64,000 nucleotides of DNA, from contig OU342630.1 in assembly GCA_910589415.1 (NCBI GenBank), forward strand, positions 92,624,186 to 92,688,185, in the 5' to 3' direction. A model generated the notes under the pieces. That model made no database searches, was not told the origin of the DNA, and saw only the letters and a list, made by a program, of their open reading frames with translations. Source of the DNA: Malachius bipustulatus. Taxonomy: Eukaryota; Arthropoda; Insecta; Coleoptera; Melyridae. Position 1 is the stretch's first letter; each line of letters opens with the position of its first letter. Positions 34,299 to 46,254 of this stretch are shown here, in pieces. Both the position numbers and the translations under genes were made by a program.

Positions 34299-35046
34299 CA
34301 GGGGTCCCAGCTCATTCGAGCGGTCTCTGTGGGCAAAACGATGGATTTTTTCATTGCTTTTTACAAATTCAAGTAGGTACACAGATGCCTATAATTTTCA
34401 GTTATTTTGGACTATACAGAGAGACCCAATATGAGAGTGCCATATCAAAGTTATGTTTTTTCTAAGAAATTTAAGCTATTGCATTTTAATATTATCTGAG
34501 AATAGAAAAAGGATTGGTTTTTACAGAAGGTGTTTAAACTGGGAAGTTTGTAAATTATAAACAGTAGAAATCGCAATTTTCGAAGTTCAATGCACAATTC
34601 AACGAAACCGGCTCAAGATAGAAGCTTACATGTCTATACCATTTTAGTTTTTTATGTTCGATTTCATGGCATAAGAATATTTGAACTATCTTTCTTTTTT
34701 TATTATCTAGCGACTCGTTGAGAAGTCAAATATTTTTTCAGATTTTTTATCCCCCTGTATAAACATTTCATCTGCATCATAAAAAGTTAAAATATGGACA
34801 TGTAAGTCGTTTTTTTAACTCGAACTAAGCGAACTGTAAAAATCATTCTAGTTTTTCTTCTCAGACAATCTAAAAATGCAATAACATAGGAGCATTCCAT
34901 TAAAAAAAACATAACTTACATATGCCACTCTCGTGTGGGACACTCTGTATAGTCCAAAATAATTTTAAATTATGGCCATTATGTCTGTACTTGTATTTGT
35001 CGAATTTTTTTGAAAAATCCATCGTTGAGCTCACAGAGACAGCCTG
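34299..35046. mobile_element. TA-flanked foldback MITE, 748 bp, with nested double ends on both sides
   Basis: Seen: outer ends CAGGGGTCCCAGCTCATTCG (after TA, 34297-34298) and CTCACAGAGACAGCCTG (before TA, 35047-35048). Inner ends are CAGAGAGACCCAATATGAGA at 34417, also after TA, and GTGTGGGACACTCTG ending 34947, before TA. The arms are inverted over about 250 bp or more, including AACGATGGATTTTT and ATTTTGGACTATACAG. The core is shared with the 8.1-kb element. It has no transposase. It starts 268 bp beyond the autonomous element and could have used a related transposase. Confidence 0.8.
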
Positions 35047-35049
35047 TAT

Positions 35050-36945
35050 GTGTATTCCCAATTCCCGTATTTAATCCAAATAATGTTTTCACAGCGCTTT
35101 TGAAAAATAAGATACGTAACCGATTATGACTTGCTTACATGCTATTTGTTAGTATTTGCTTAGGATAAATTGCACGGTACGATCAAGACTTAGTGAGAAT
35201 AACTAAATGAGCTTTGTAAATAGACGTAGGGTCGTATAAACAAGCTGTCACCGGCAAAAAGAAGATTGGATGTTTATGTGATTTAAATACCTTTGATCTG
35301 GCCAAAATCCTCCTATTAGCAAAACAAACTTATGAGAATCTCCGAGGATATATTATGTATATTTTTCTAAAAGTAAGAGCTTGTAAAGATGAAAGATTGG
35401 ATTAAAATCAATAGGTATCATGAGAATAAAAATAATTTCAAAACTATAAAACTATAATAAACGAAGATTATACTTACTAAAGATGTAAGTAGAAGCTTTA
35501 GAGAAAATTGCATTTGTCTAGAATTTTTTCTCCGTAAAGTTAGTTATTACACTTTTTTCGATAAAATGTTAGTTAGCGTCGTAAAATACAAAAAACAAAT
35601 TCATCCCCTAACACCAAAATAGCAGCTTTTCCACAAGGGGTAGGAGCTCTCATTTTTGGATTTAGTCTCACCATCCATACCAAACAGCCACACAAAATTC
35701 CGTTTTTTCCGGTTTGATGAAATAAATTAAACCCTAATTTTAGTGTACTATAAATTATTATTATGTTGTAGTTCGCGATTTTTCGCTGGCGACAGATCGT
35801 ACGTCATTAGTGTGACCGCGCAATAAGAGGTAAACCAAGAAGGATCGACAGCTCAATTTTTCAAGGGTAAAAATGTAAATAGTGACTGGGCTAGATGGAC
35901 CTTTCGCTGTTTTGGCATAGATCGTGGTTGGAAAGGGTGTAAATCTGAAAAATTCATGATCTACGCCAATTAATTAACGTCATGAGTAATTTTAGTATTA
36001 TAACTACCTACTTGTTGTCCCATAAAACCATAACGTCATATCAAATTTTCATCAAAATCGCTGCAGCGGTTTAGCATTTTTAATTAAATAACAATGTAAG
36101 AAATGACACTTTGACATCTCCTAGCGGCCAAACCGAGCAACTTTGGACTGAGATAAATTGACTTAAATCGATTTCATCCGAGGAACATTTGGTAGAGAGC
36201 TGTAAAGTCATTTCAGGGACACTTGTAGATATTACATAAAATTTAGGTCAAAGCTAATAAGTTACCTACCTCAAACTAATGTTTTATGAAAAACTTAAGA
36301 CTTATAAATGACAATAATATTAATAATAATTACATATTGTAAAATCTGATTCTGTAAGTAACTTACACACACATTACTATTATTTTTATTAGTGTATAGT
36401 AGGTATAACCTGTTGCACGGGCTGACTCCAAGAATAGATTATAATACCCATATTATCTAGAATCTAGATATAATAGAACAGCATGTCTAATTATATCAGC
36501 TACTCGGCGTTACAAACATGTCGCCTCCTGTAAACACTCTTTTGTCTATCCAGGGCTCCCGACAATTTGGAAGCTATAATAAACCGCAACAATGGCAGCA
36601 AGAAATTATTATACCTAGTAGTAAGTGAATGAGTTCATAAAATTCAAAAATATATACAGGTTGTAAATGAACAGATGCATAAAAAATTATTCCTTGTTGA
36701 AAATTAACCAGGTTTTTCAAATGAAAACAAATCATTCCCCCCTCTACTGTTGACAGACAACGCCGGCACGGTCCTAAGAAAAAAAGTTGAAATAAAATTT
36801 TTGACTCCCCTTGCAAGGATCGTATCTCGGAGAGAGGCGAATGAATTATTTTAATTTGAAAAGCTGCTTAATTTTTAACAAGAATCACCCCCAATTTTTT
36901 GCATTTTTTCGCTTACACCAAGAATTATGAGAGTGCTTTATACAT
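35050..36945. other. Non-coding stretch
   Basis: No gene recognised. An isolated CAGGTTGTAAATGAACAG preceded by TA near 36657 looks like one more single element end. Confidence 0.35.
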
Positions 36946-37034
36946 ATTACAGGGTAAGTCATGAGGAACTGTACAAACTTCTACCATATGTACGATCTCT
37001 TAAAAAGTATCAACTCGCCTTCTCTGTTAATATA

Positions 37035-37892
37035 CAGGGTGATTTGTAAATTTTGAAAAATATTCATATAACTATAATATCTACACGGATCACTGGAATT
37101 TTGTAATTTTTGATAGACCTGTTATCTAGCATTCGATCGACGTTCTCTAAATTTAGAAATTCCAGGACAGGCTTAAGAAAAAATGATTACGAGAGTTCCT
37201 AGGTACTAAGAAGTATGCCCTGTAGGTATGCAATTTTAAAAATGTAATTATTGATTTTCAAAGTGCACAAAAAGACAACAAAAACTAAGTACATAACTAC
37301 ATAATAATTAAAACATACCTTCTGTTCAATTCAATTGAGCAGTTTGATTTATCATTCACTCTACAAAAATTTGCAAGGCCGAACTTTTATCAAAAAAATA
37401 AAAATTGAAAAATAATCTAGCCCGGTCCTGGAAATAACACACAGTGACAGCAACGATGTAATTCAAGCAATGTTAACTTAGGGTGCACTTATTGTAAAAT
37501 ATCTGAAATTCATAACGTTTATCTTAAATTATGACAATATTTGGTGATACGACATGGTGGCCTTTCAATTTTGGCCAGATCCGATCGTTTATAAAAAACA
37601 CCTTGAACGTGTGACAAAAATTTCACATATACGGTTTTCATTGTCTATTAGTGCACTTAGAAAATGAATGATTATTTTTTTTTAATCGCCTACAGGGTGA
37701 ACTTCTTAGTAAGAACTATCCCAATCAATTTTTCTTAAGCCGGTCCTGGAATTTCCAGGTTTACAGAGCGCCAATCAAATTCTAGATAGCAGTGTTCGAT
37801 TTCACAAAAAAAAAAAAAAAATAGACAATTCTAAAGATCCGTGTAGATAATATAGCCAAATGAACATTTTTTTAAATTCACAAATCACCCTG
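37035..37892. mobile_element. TA-flanked MITE, 858 bp, CAGGGTGATTTGT ends with about 270-bp arms
   Basis: Seen: the left end CAGGGTGATTTGTAAATTTT follows TA at 37033-37034. The right end AAATTCACAAATCACCCTG precedes TA at 37893-37894. The arms share ATCTACACGGATC, AAATTCCAGGAC.GGCTTAAG and GTGCACAAA/TAGACAA.. in inverted order. Similarity even continues outside the tips (CTTAAAAAGT.TCAACTC on both sides). A further end CAGGGTAAGTCATGAGG at 36950, 85 bp upstream, gives another nested pair. A poly-A run lies at 37807-37823. It has no transposase. Confidence 0.75.
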
Positions 37893-37894
37893 TA

Positions 37895-39145
37895 TGGGTA
37901 TTAAGAGAGGGGAGTTGACACTTTTTAAGGGTCAATTTTTATTCATTATAAATCATTATAAATTATTATGCGTAAAGGGTCAATTATTTCATATTAAATT
38001 GGTATAATTTAAATTAATCAAATTCTCATGCAGTCTGTTTCAACTCTATTCAGACCTAGTTGACTATGGATTATGAGGATGATCAGTCCCGTATCATACA
38101 TTTGACAGCGCACTGACAAGTGTTGATGTTCATCAAGGTACTGAGTGACTGTGATAATAAATGTCATTCTCAGAATGTAGCAGTGTTGCCAAACATAGTT
38201 AAAAATCAGGAAACTAGGTAATTTAAATCTTTACAATAATCACAGTATACTTTCTGTAAAATTATTGCTGGCGAAGAATTTCCCGCATTATAATAGCCAT
38301 TCAAGCAAGCAAATCGTTTTCTTAAACTTCCCTAATTCATTTCTTGGTACCTATGATATAATTATTTATGATATTATTAATTTTTGAATAATTAAATTGC
38401 AGTGGAAACTTGACAACTTTCACAGATAAAGTCATTAAAAAGTTGCTTAGCTGACATCCACTGACAAAATTCAATGACAGAAGTCTCTGACAAAAACTTA
38501 GATTATCTACACCAGGAGAAATGATCTGATTTTTCATGGCCCACGCACCGCGGTCCGAATAAAGTTGGAAGCGACTGGATTTAATGTAACAAAAAGCATT
38601 AAAGGTACGAGAGAAAGTTTACGAGCCTCATGCAAAGCGGTAAGAAAAATGAGACAATAATGGACATATTCTTATAATATGTCAAAACATACTGCAGATT
38701 TGCAAAAAAAAATTTTGAGAGACGGTAATTAACTCCGAGTTTAATATGTTTGTTTTACTGGTGGTGAAAATAATCTTGTTCAGTGAGATAAATTAGAATG
38801 TTTAAGTATATCAAGCCGCGGTTAATCTTTATTGATCTACTCACAATCCGCTTGGTAAAACTCATGTTCATGTACCGGTATAAATAGGCCAGGAAAAGCA
38901 GTGGTAGGCTTTTATCGTATAAACTTCGTCGAAAATTAAGCACTCCTCGATTCTGTTATTATCCCATTTATGATGGATTATCTTATCATTCATACAACCA
39001 TAATAATGATAATATGTATGGCAATGATATTTGGGTACACTTATGGGTAAAATGATTTTCAATTCATTTTATTTATAGAGTGAGGATGACAATGCGTATT
39101 TCTCCGGTGCCCCCCCTTTATATTCCGAGCCGAATGAAAGAGAAA
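37895..39145. other. Non-coding stretch
   Basis: No gene or repeat recognised. Confidence 0.35.
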
Positions 39146-39149
39146 TTAA

Positions 39150-39775
39150 TTTCACTACTTTTTGACATTAGACTGATGTGTCAGATGTCAAAAGTGACGT
39201 TGCAGTCTCTGTCAACTTCAAAATTTTAAATGAATTTTGCGCATTTGGGAGGCATATCATAAGACCACATTTTAAAGGTTTTTTTTAATTTTGAGAGTCT
39301 GTATGTCAGCGAGGAAGTTATAAGTCTTCCCCCATGTTTCAAACACTCTCTCAAAATTGAAAATTAACAAAATGCTTGTGTTGATAATTAAAGTACCTTT
39401 AAAATGAGATCTCACACATGACCTATTTTGTCTTTAAACTTTTGAGGTTTATAGGGAATCCAACGTAATTTTTTTATATTTAATACTTCATCAATTTGAC
39501 CTCAAAAAGTAGTAAGATTCATGATATTTAATTTAGTTTTTCCAAAAAATGTTGGTTTAGAATTTTAAGGTGGTGGGAACTAAAGGCCTCATCACTGACC
39601 CACAGACTGTCAAAATTGAAAACAACCTTACTTTTGTTTACATAGGTAATGCAACTACCCTTGAAATGAGTTCTTGCATGAAATACCCTCATGCCATCTA
39701 AAATTTTGAAGTTGACAGAGACTGCAACGTCATTTTTGACATTTTTGACAGATCAGTTTCATATCAGAAAGTATC
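39150..39775. mobile_element. Inverted-repeat element, about 625 bp
   Basis: Seen: AGTGACGTTGCAGTCTCTGT and the following CAACTTCAAAATTTTA near 39193-39229 are matched by their reverse complements near 39701-39737. Weaker pairing extends outwards (CTGATGTGTCAGATGTCAAA against the complement near 39738-39760). The interior is AT-rich without a frame. The exact tips and a target duplication are unclear. Confidence 0.55.
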
Positions 39776-40995
39776 ATGCTATCTAATATAATTTTTGTAC
39801 CAAAGTTCAATCTCATTAGGTTCAGAATTTGAAGGGACTAGAAAGTTCTAACTGTACTCGTATGTTGTGAACTTACCTTCTTTGGTCAATTGTTGATCAA
39901 TAGCATTCACTAATGAATCTTCACTTTGTTACATTTTGCAACAAGGTAAATCTGTAATAAAAAAATTATTGAATCATTAAATTGATTAGTTAATCATTGG
40001 TTTCAAAAATATATGTTTATCTTAATATAAAGAGCTCGATGTTGTTAATATTAAAAATTTGCTTGTGTTGCTGTAGTTACATTTTAAATCTGGTAAGCCA
40101 TTTCCGAAAACACGAGAAGAAGTGTTCATTTTGTGGTGTCAATTTCGTAAAAGGCTTGACTTTGACTTTAAAATTGAATTGTTAAAACTGATAGGACGTA
40201 TTTTTATAATTTACGCTTTTGTTTGTTACTTATAGTAATCGTTAAAGTCAATGAACTAAAATGACACAACAAAATGAAAGCTTTTTTTTAAGTTAAGTAC
40301 ATACCTACTTAACATTTTTATTTTTAGTTTAGCAATTTAAACAGTAGAGACAGGTGCCAATGACAACTCCTTTTCATTCCTTCACTTGTATTAATATGAT
40401 GCCATTATGCAGCAAACGTTTTACTCGTTTTCACACTGATAGTTCAGCCCCAGAGTTGCTCTCATCACGTTACTCTAATCAGTCAACTTGCCTCGTGTAA
40501 ACTGGTTGATAAAATATAAGTAGTCACTCTAAGGCAGGGGTGGGCAAAAGCCGGCCCGTGGTCCGGATCTGCCCTTTTTGCTTACTTTATTCAGCCCGTT
40601 GAAAAATCCCGCATGCAATTTTTTGAATTTCTTTTATGCGATTTTGTTGAAATCAACAGTTTTAGTGTGCGTAGTGTACATATATGAGAGTGAATGCAAC
40701 TGTTACAGTGAAAACGTGTTATGATAGTATTTCTCATACTGCCGAGTATTGTTTACAGAAAAAAGTGATCAAAACGTGCACCAAGACGTGCACTAAGTTA
40801 TATATGTATTTTAAATTTCCTGGAAGAATTTGAACGTTTTTCTTGCTGTGGCAAAATAGTTGCCAGGATTATAAAAACCTCATAAAGCGAAAAGCAGGTT
40901 TTCTTGATAAAAACCCATAAAGGAGCATTGACAAAAAAAATTTAAACACATTTTGTTATTATAATAATTACTACATAAAAATTCTATAATTACCT
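39776..40995. other. Non-coding stretch
   Basis: No gene recognised. The part at 40535-40580 (GGGCAAAAGCCGGCCCGTGG) is a small GC-rich island and may be the edge of an old hAT-like repeat, but I cannot support that. Confidence 0.3.
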
Positions 40996-40999
40996 ACTA

Positions 41000-41272
41000 C
41001 GAAAGTCTTTTTAGCATCACGATAATACCATAAATCCAATTAATCACATAAACACATTCTGAAAAAGCGACCCTCACGACAGTAATAATCGCGAGAGTCG
41101 CTTCTTCAGAAGGTGCTTACACATCATGATAGTAAAAAGACTTCCAAAGTAATTATAATAACAAAGTATTTCAATGCCTATGGCAATTCTTTTCCCGTAG
41201 GCAAGAAAAACGTTCATATTCTTCTGAGAGTTCATTCATTTCACACTGAGAGTGACAGTGGCTGTCACTCTC
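41000..41272. repeat. Two adjacent hairpins
   Basis: Seen: 41000-41150 is an imperfect palindrome: GAAAGTCTTTTTAGCATCACGA pairs with the complement of the stretch ending GTAAAAAGACTTCC, and the centre pairs CTGAAAAAGCGACCCTC with GAGAGTCGCTTCTTCAG. A second, 25-bp palindrome GAGAGTGACAG-TGG-CTGTCACTCTC lies at 41248-41272. The first looks like a small foldback MITE. Confidence 0.55.
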
Positions 41273-42320
41273 ACGATATAGCTGCTCTTAACTATCTCGT
41301 CGTACATGATAGTGTGATAGTTCTATTGCGTTAGTGTGAGGGTGCATGACTTTCAACCAGTTTATGAGACAAGTTGTGTGAGAGTTATTGTCATGAGAGC
41401 AACTCGCACGCTGAACTGTCATCGTGCAAACGGGCTTTAATATATAGTAGGAAGTTGGCAACTCATCTTCAATATAATGCTTCCGAAAACCTACAAGTCT
41501 GTTTAATGGTCGCAGGTCCAAGTAATGTTAGAGAGTTTCAATTTTTATTTATGAAATATGCCAAAAATTTTTATTGGAATTTCTTCTAAACTTAGATGTA
41601 AATCGGAAGTAGGTATATGAAGTAAAAATGTAACTCATTTAATTACAACTAATAGTGATAGACAAGGCAACATAATAATATTTCTTTGGCTTGAGGGAAA
41701 CTAGGAGAGCTCAAAATGGTGTTCCGAATATTATACATATAATTACCTACACCTTGTTCAGGTGCGGGTAACTTCTAAAAATACCTTATAAGAATCGTGG
41801 ATCTACCTATGATGTTATGCTTTTCAACAGTCATGCGAAGTGGTCAGTTTCGGCACCGCTTCAAGACTGACCCATCGCCTGCTTCGATGGAAAGGTCAGA
41901 TTATCGACCGGCCATTACTTTAGATTTCGAAGGGTTGATTATAGGCTTAATTTTCTTACTATATTCTAATATTCAAAGCAACTTGGGCAGATCTTGAGGC
42001 GGAGGGCAAGCACCAGGTGGTTTAGCAGGCCACTGGATCAATTCTTATGAGTAATTTCGCCAAGCACGCAAACACTTTACATCTGACACACTTACTATAT
42101 CTGCTAGGTAACCGACAGCAGAATTCATGTAGGTACAACTCAACCTAACTACTTTATAAGTGGTATGTTTATAAACGTGATAATTTATGCATAACTAAAC
42201 CTGAGCTAGTTCCTGGTCTTTTAAAGCTTCTATATCATAATGGTAAACCGACAATAGACACCTTTGATATATTTTAATGTTTTTTTTTCATACAATACCA
42301 TAACAGTGTTCAATATTTTA
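41273..42320. other. Non-coding stretch
   Basis: No gene recognised. The part at 41800-41935 is less AT-rich, with an open frame but no motif. Confidence 0.3.
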
Positions 42321-42325
42321 TAATA

Positions 42326-42837
42326 CAGTAGAGTCCCGTTCATTCGAGCTAAACGGGACCGGACGGTGCTCGGATTTGCGGGAAGCTCGGATCTCACGGA
42401 TGAAAAAATAATCCGTCTAATCCGACCGTCGCTGAACTTTGTTCCGCTTAAATCGAGCCCACGACATATGTAATTACATACATACCCAAAAATAAATTAT
42501 TATTTCCGTTTGCCTCTTAAAAAGATCTGAAATATGTACCTAATAGGAACAGGGTGTAATAAAATATCAAGTGGCTTATGACTTATTTCTCATTCCTCTC
42601 TAATACTTTACCAGATGCGTAGTTGTATGTACATTATGTACACATTCATAATATGTATAGTACATACATATGTATGTATGTATGTATGTATGTACTTTAC
42701 CAGGTAATGCGATAGCTCGAATAAAGCGGAACCTAGCATAATGTTGCTCGGTTAATACGGATCGTGTAAATTCTATTTTTAGCTCGGATCACACGGAAGC
42801 TCGGAACACCGGGACTCGGATTAGCGAGACTCCACTG
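42326..42837. mobile_element. Tigger/pogo-like MITE, 512 bp, TA-flanked
   Basis: Seen: the left end CAGTAGAGTCCCGTTCATTC follows TA (42324-42325). The right end GATTAGCGAGACTCCACTG precedes TA (42838-42839). The ends match the CAGTrGAGTCycGyTTATyCGA consensus known for pogo/Tigger elements, and internal GCTCGGATYNCACGG motifs repeat in both halves. A (TATG)n-like microsatellite lies at about 42669-42693. It has no transposase. Confidence 0.85.
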
Positions 42838-42839
42838 TA

Positions 42840-44215
42840 CCTTTTATAATTCCAAGTGTAGAGGTTAATGGACTTATTTTACATAATACACACATACAAA
42901 TAAGACTTGACCAATCATGGGAATTAGTGATTATTCCTTGAATCTAATAATAATAAATTGTATAGACGACTAGCTCTAACTAATGATCATCCTTTAGGAG
43001 AAGGGGTAGATCTCCGCCGAAGATCTCTGCTGTTCATATTTTGCGTTAACTTGTTGGAGCATAGTGTAAAAGGTCCTTCCAGAAATTTAGTTCCCAGGAA
43101 CTCTATATTACTCGAAGAATACTAGGTAGGTTTATTCACCAATAATAATTGTTACCTGGATATCTTATTCTGGCTCGTAGTTTTGTGCAGGTTTTAAACC
43201 GGTTACATTTAAATAATAGATAATGTTTACATTAGATTTATTTACATTTATTTACAAACAACTTGATTATAACTACATTTTATAACAATTCCTCTACTGC
43301 TATTCAATAAATGAGCCAGCCGATTATGACTTATCAGAGCCCGTGAAAAACGATAAGTTTCTGAGTTGAAGAAAACGACTTTCCCCTTTATGGCTTATCA
43401 TATTAATTTACCTAGCTGCTTTGATTTTCCTCTCTCAACACCATTGCGGACTAACTCACTGAATTATATTATCGAAGGGCATTATAGCAGGAACCTAGAG
43501 AAGTTATGTCCTGGACTAACTCAGCATAGACACTCGTACCCAACGGAGATGCTCGGTGGCGTTCTATTTAATTAACACTGGCCACTGCCAAAATCATTTT
43601 AGCATAGTGACCGGAAAACCTATACCTCGAGTCATGTAATACTAAAAGATGTATGAATTCAATTAATTTCCACCGTATTCTACTTTTATTTGTTTCTGGT
43701 ATCTCTTATCGTACAGGCGAGCCATTTCCCTTCCCTGGTCGTTGAGGTGTAGTCGGTTGAGGCAATGTATTTATGGGCATTTTCTGCGATATCTGGAAAA
43801 GTAAAATACACAAACTCTTGGAAATAGTATTGTTTGAGATCCCTAGAAAACATCCTTTTTCCAGTGACAGTGCGTGGAAAATTATGTATCTATTACTTTT
43901 TATATCAGGTACTTACTTTGTATTATTGCTTCTCTAGTTTCAGGAATAAAATAGAGGGTGGAATATAGGTATTTTACGACACCGTTGAATAAAATATGTT
44001 TCAAACTGACTAAAATTCATTCAAATGACTGACAACATTTTCGGTGATATCGGAAATGGAAACCATTTTATGTTGTTTATTTGGGACGGCCTGTAAACAA
44101 GATCCATATTATTGCATGCCCTTTCTTCTCCTCCCTCCTTCAATTATACCTTGGAGATTTAGGCATTGAAAGTGGTACAGGTCTCCACTGACTTATATGT
44201 CCTGGACACTTTATT
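42840..44215. other. Non-coding stretch
   Basis: No gene recognised; a 69-codon frame at 43366-43575 has no motif that I know. Confidence 0.3.
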
Positions 44216-44233
44216 GTTACTTTCTTGACATTT

Positions 44234-44509
44234 TCAAAAAGTTCTCGTTCTGCCAGACCAGGTTCTTCGGTGAATGTTCTCGTTTCGCACATGATCGACC
44301 CACGGCACCTTCATCATTCGTCTCAGGATCCACATTTCGTAGGCTTCAATTTTGCCGATGATTTGGTACCTATTTACTTTCAACGTCCTTGTCTCAACAC
44401 TGTACAGGAGAGCGGACCAGTTATAAGATTCCATCATTCTATATCTGGGACTGAAATTCATATTCTTAAACCGAATTTGGTGATATGAGAAAGTATTTAA
44501 AAATCTCAT
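44234..44509 (-). pseudogene. RTE-type LINE C-terminal fragment
   Basis: A minus-strand frame of 91 codons reads YNWSALLYSVETRTL and then IEAYEMWILRRMMKVPWVDH followed by VRNENIHRRT. This matches the conserved tail of insect RTE-like endonuclease-reverse transcriptases (YVWSxLLYGxExWTL ... LEAFEMWxYRRMLKIxWxDxVxNExVL). The G of LLYG is S. Only the tail survives, with no RT core in the flanks. It is open throughout but too short to be functional. Confidence 0.75.
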
Positions 44510-44514
44510 GCATC

Positions 44515-45240
44515 GTAAAAACGTAAAGACTGTGCGGAGACAGTTGCAAAAAATTTGTTGTTTCTTTGTTCGTGATCAAATAACTTTACGAGCGAGTGTA
44601 TTACCAGATAACCAGAAAAATTGTAATGCAAATATTGATTATATGACTTGAACAGTTTTTAATTATTGTGTTGCTCATTGCAATGCACTATCATAATTAA
44701 ATTTTTAACATCTCACATAAACATTTCAAAGAACAGCTGTAATTAAAATGACCTACCTGGTGCAACGTAAACAAAATTAATTTTCATCTGCCTTCAATTT
44801 CAATTTCAGTAATTCAATTACTATTTCGCATCGACGATTTTACTTAAACTAATCACTCACTTTATCAAATTAGCCAGCTACGAATTCTTGGGAGTTGTGT
44901 TTTGAAAGTTTTTAACAGGATTGAGTTCCGTAAAGTACACCAGCCCACACTCAATTACAATTACAATTACAAATTTCTTTATTGTACTTGAATTACAACA
45001 GTCATTGCTCAGTACAACAGCGTCATTTCTTTTATAAAGACCAAAGGAATGTTGTTTACAATTATTGTTACTGCTGTGTTATTACTGTGAACAATTTATT
45101 TAATTTTAAGTATCATGAATTTTTGTTTAAATATAGGCTATTATAGCATTATTAAAGCTGCTGCTTCCCCTTTCGCGCAAAACTGCTATTTATTTCAATT
45201 GAATTGAATGACTCACGTTCCCAGTTCATATAACATGATT
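44515..45240. other. Non-coding stretch
   Basis: No gene recognised. A short run of ATTACA repeats lies at about 44952-44973. Confidence 0.35.
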
Positions 45241-45296
45241 ATATACAGGCTGGTTAACAATTCGATGCTCGCAAGTTAGGAGCTCGCAAACTGTAT

Positions 45297-45800
45297 AGTG
45301 GAGCGAAATCGGACCAAAAATGTGATGTTTTTTTTTTTGGCGTATAACCAGCTGCCACTTATACGTATGATGTATTAGACTCGTCCCGACAAGAAATGGA
45401 CATTTACGACATTTTTCCGTAGGTCAGGGCTTTTTAAATTGAAAAAAATTGCAAAAATTTGTAATTCAGAAAAATTACTTTAAAAAAATATAAATTGTCA
45501 TATCTTTGAAACTAATTGAGCTATCGACGAAATTTTTTTTTAAATATAAGTGCATGCATAAGCGCTTCTTTTGGAGGTAATCTTGTTTTAAGGACTTTTA
45601 TATTTGATTGTGAAATCAAAAGTTAATTGAAAATTTCCACAAAAATGTATTGATATTTTCAATCAGCGAGAAACTTTTTTATTTTTGAAAATTTATTTAC
45701 ACATGCAGCGAAGAAATTGGAGCCAAAACATTAAGGAAGTTTTTAAAAGATAAATTTTTGTCGTATGTTTGGTAGTTATTGAATTATGAATTTTTAATTG
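45297..45800 (+). repeat. Dispersed repeat, copy 1
   Basis: Seen: shares, in order, AGTGGAGCGAAAT, GGCGTATAACCAG, ATTTACGACATTTTT, CATATCTTTGAAA, TGTATTGATATTTTCA, ACACATGCAGCGAA and GTTTGGTAGTTAT with the inverted copy at 48.0-48.7 kb. It is diverged but collinear and has no frame. Just left, TA|CAGGCTGGTTAAC at 45246 resembles an element end. Confidence 0.65.
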
Positions 45801-45865
45801 TGATCTACTTCGCGCGATGGCTGAACGGTAAGCTTACGCACGGACGCATAGCCAGTCGCTTCCCT
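45800..45865 (+). other. tRNA-head-like segment, possible SINE relic
   Basis: GCGCGATGGCTGAACGGTAAGC resembles the 5' part and A box of a tRNA-derived SINE. No B box or tail can be recognised downstream, so this is only a possibility. Confidence 0.2.
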
Positions 45866-46254
45866 CTCTAGTATGTGTTTGTGGTATCGTCGGGCTGAGA
45901 ATAAATATTTTGATTATTTTTGTAGCTTTTCCTTCATTCCCTATGATAGATAGTTAAGTAAAAACTTTCCACTTAAAATACTTTCTTTTTTTAACATAAT
46001 TCGCTTTCCGCATGCAGCTTGCCGTTTTTCCCCACAAGCAAGTAAGTAGATAATATGATTACTAATGACAACATACCTTGTAGATATTCTCGGTTTTTGT
46101 ACAACTGTCTTGTCTTTAACACTCACAGCTTTTTTACAAATAAATCATTGAACACACGTTGTTGAATAAAACTCTAAAAGAATCGAAAGATGTGTAATTG
46201 CATGGTCAACCATGGCTAACCAGTCAAACATTTTCAGAATCTAATTCTATCGGG

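Noticed and set aside
34029..34299. Single composite transposon joining the 31-kb element and the 34.3-kb MITE
   Set aside because: Each has its own TA on both sides, and their tip sequences differ.
45800..45865. Third copy of the SINE family
   Set aside because: The head is A-box-like but there is no B box, body or tail. Listed only at low confidence.
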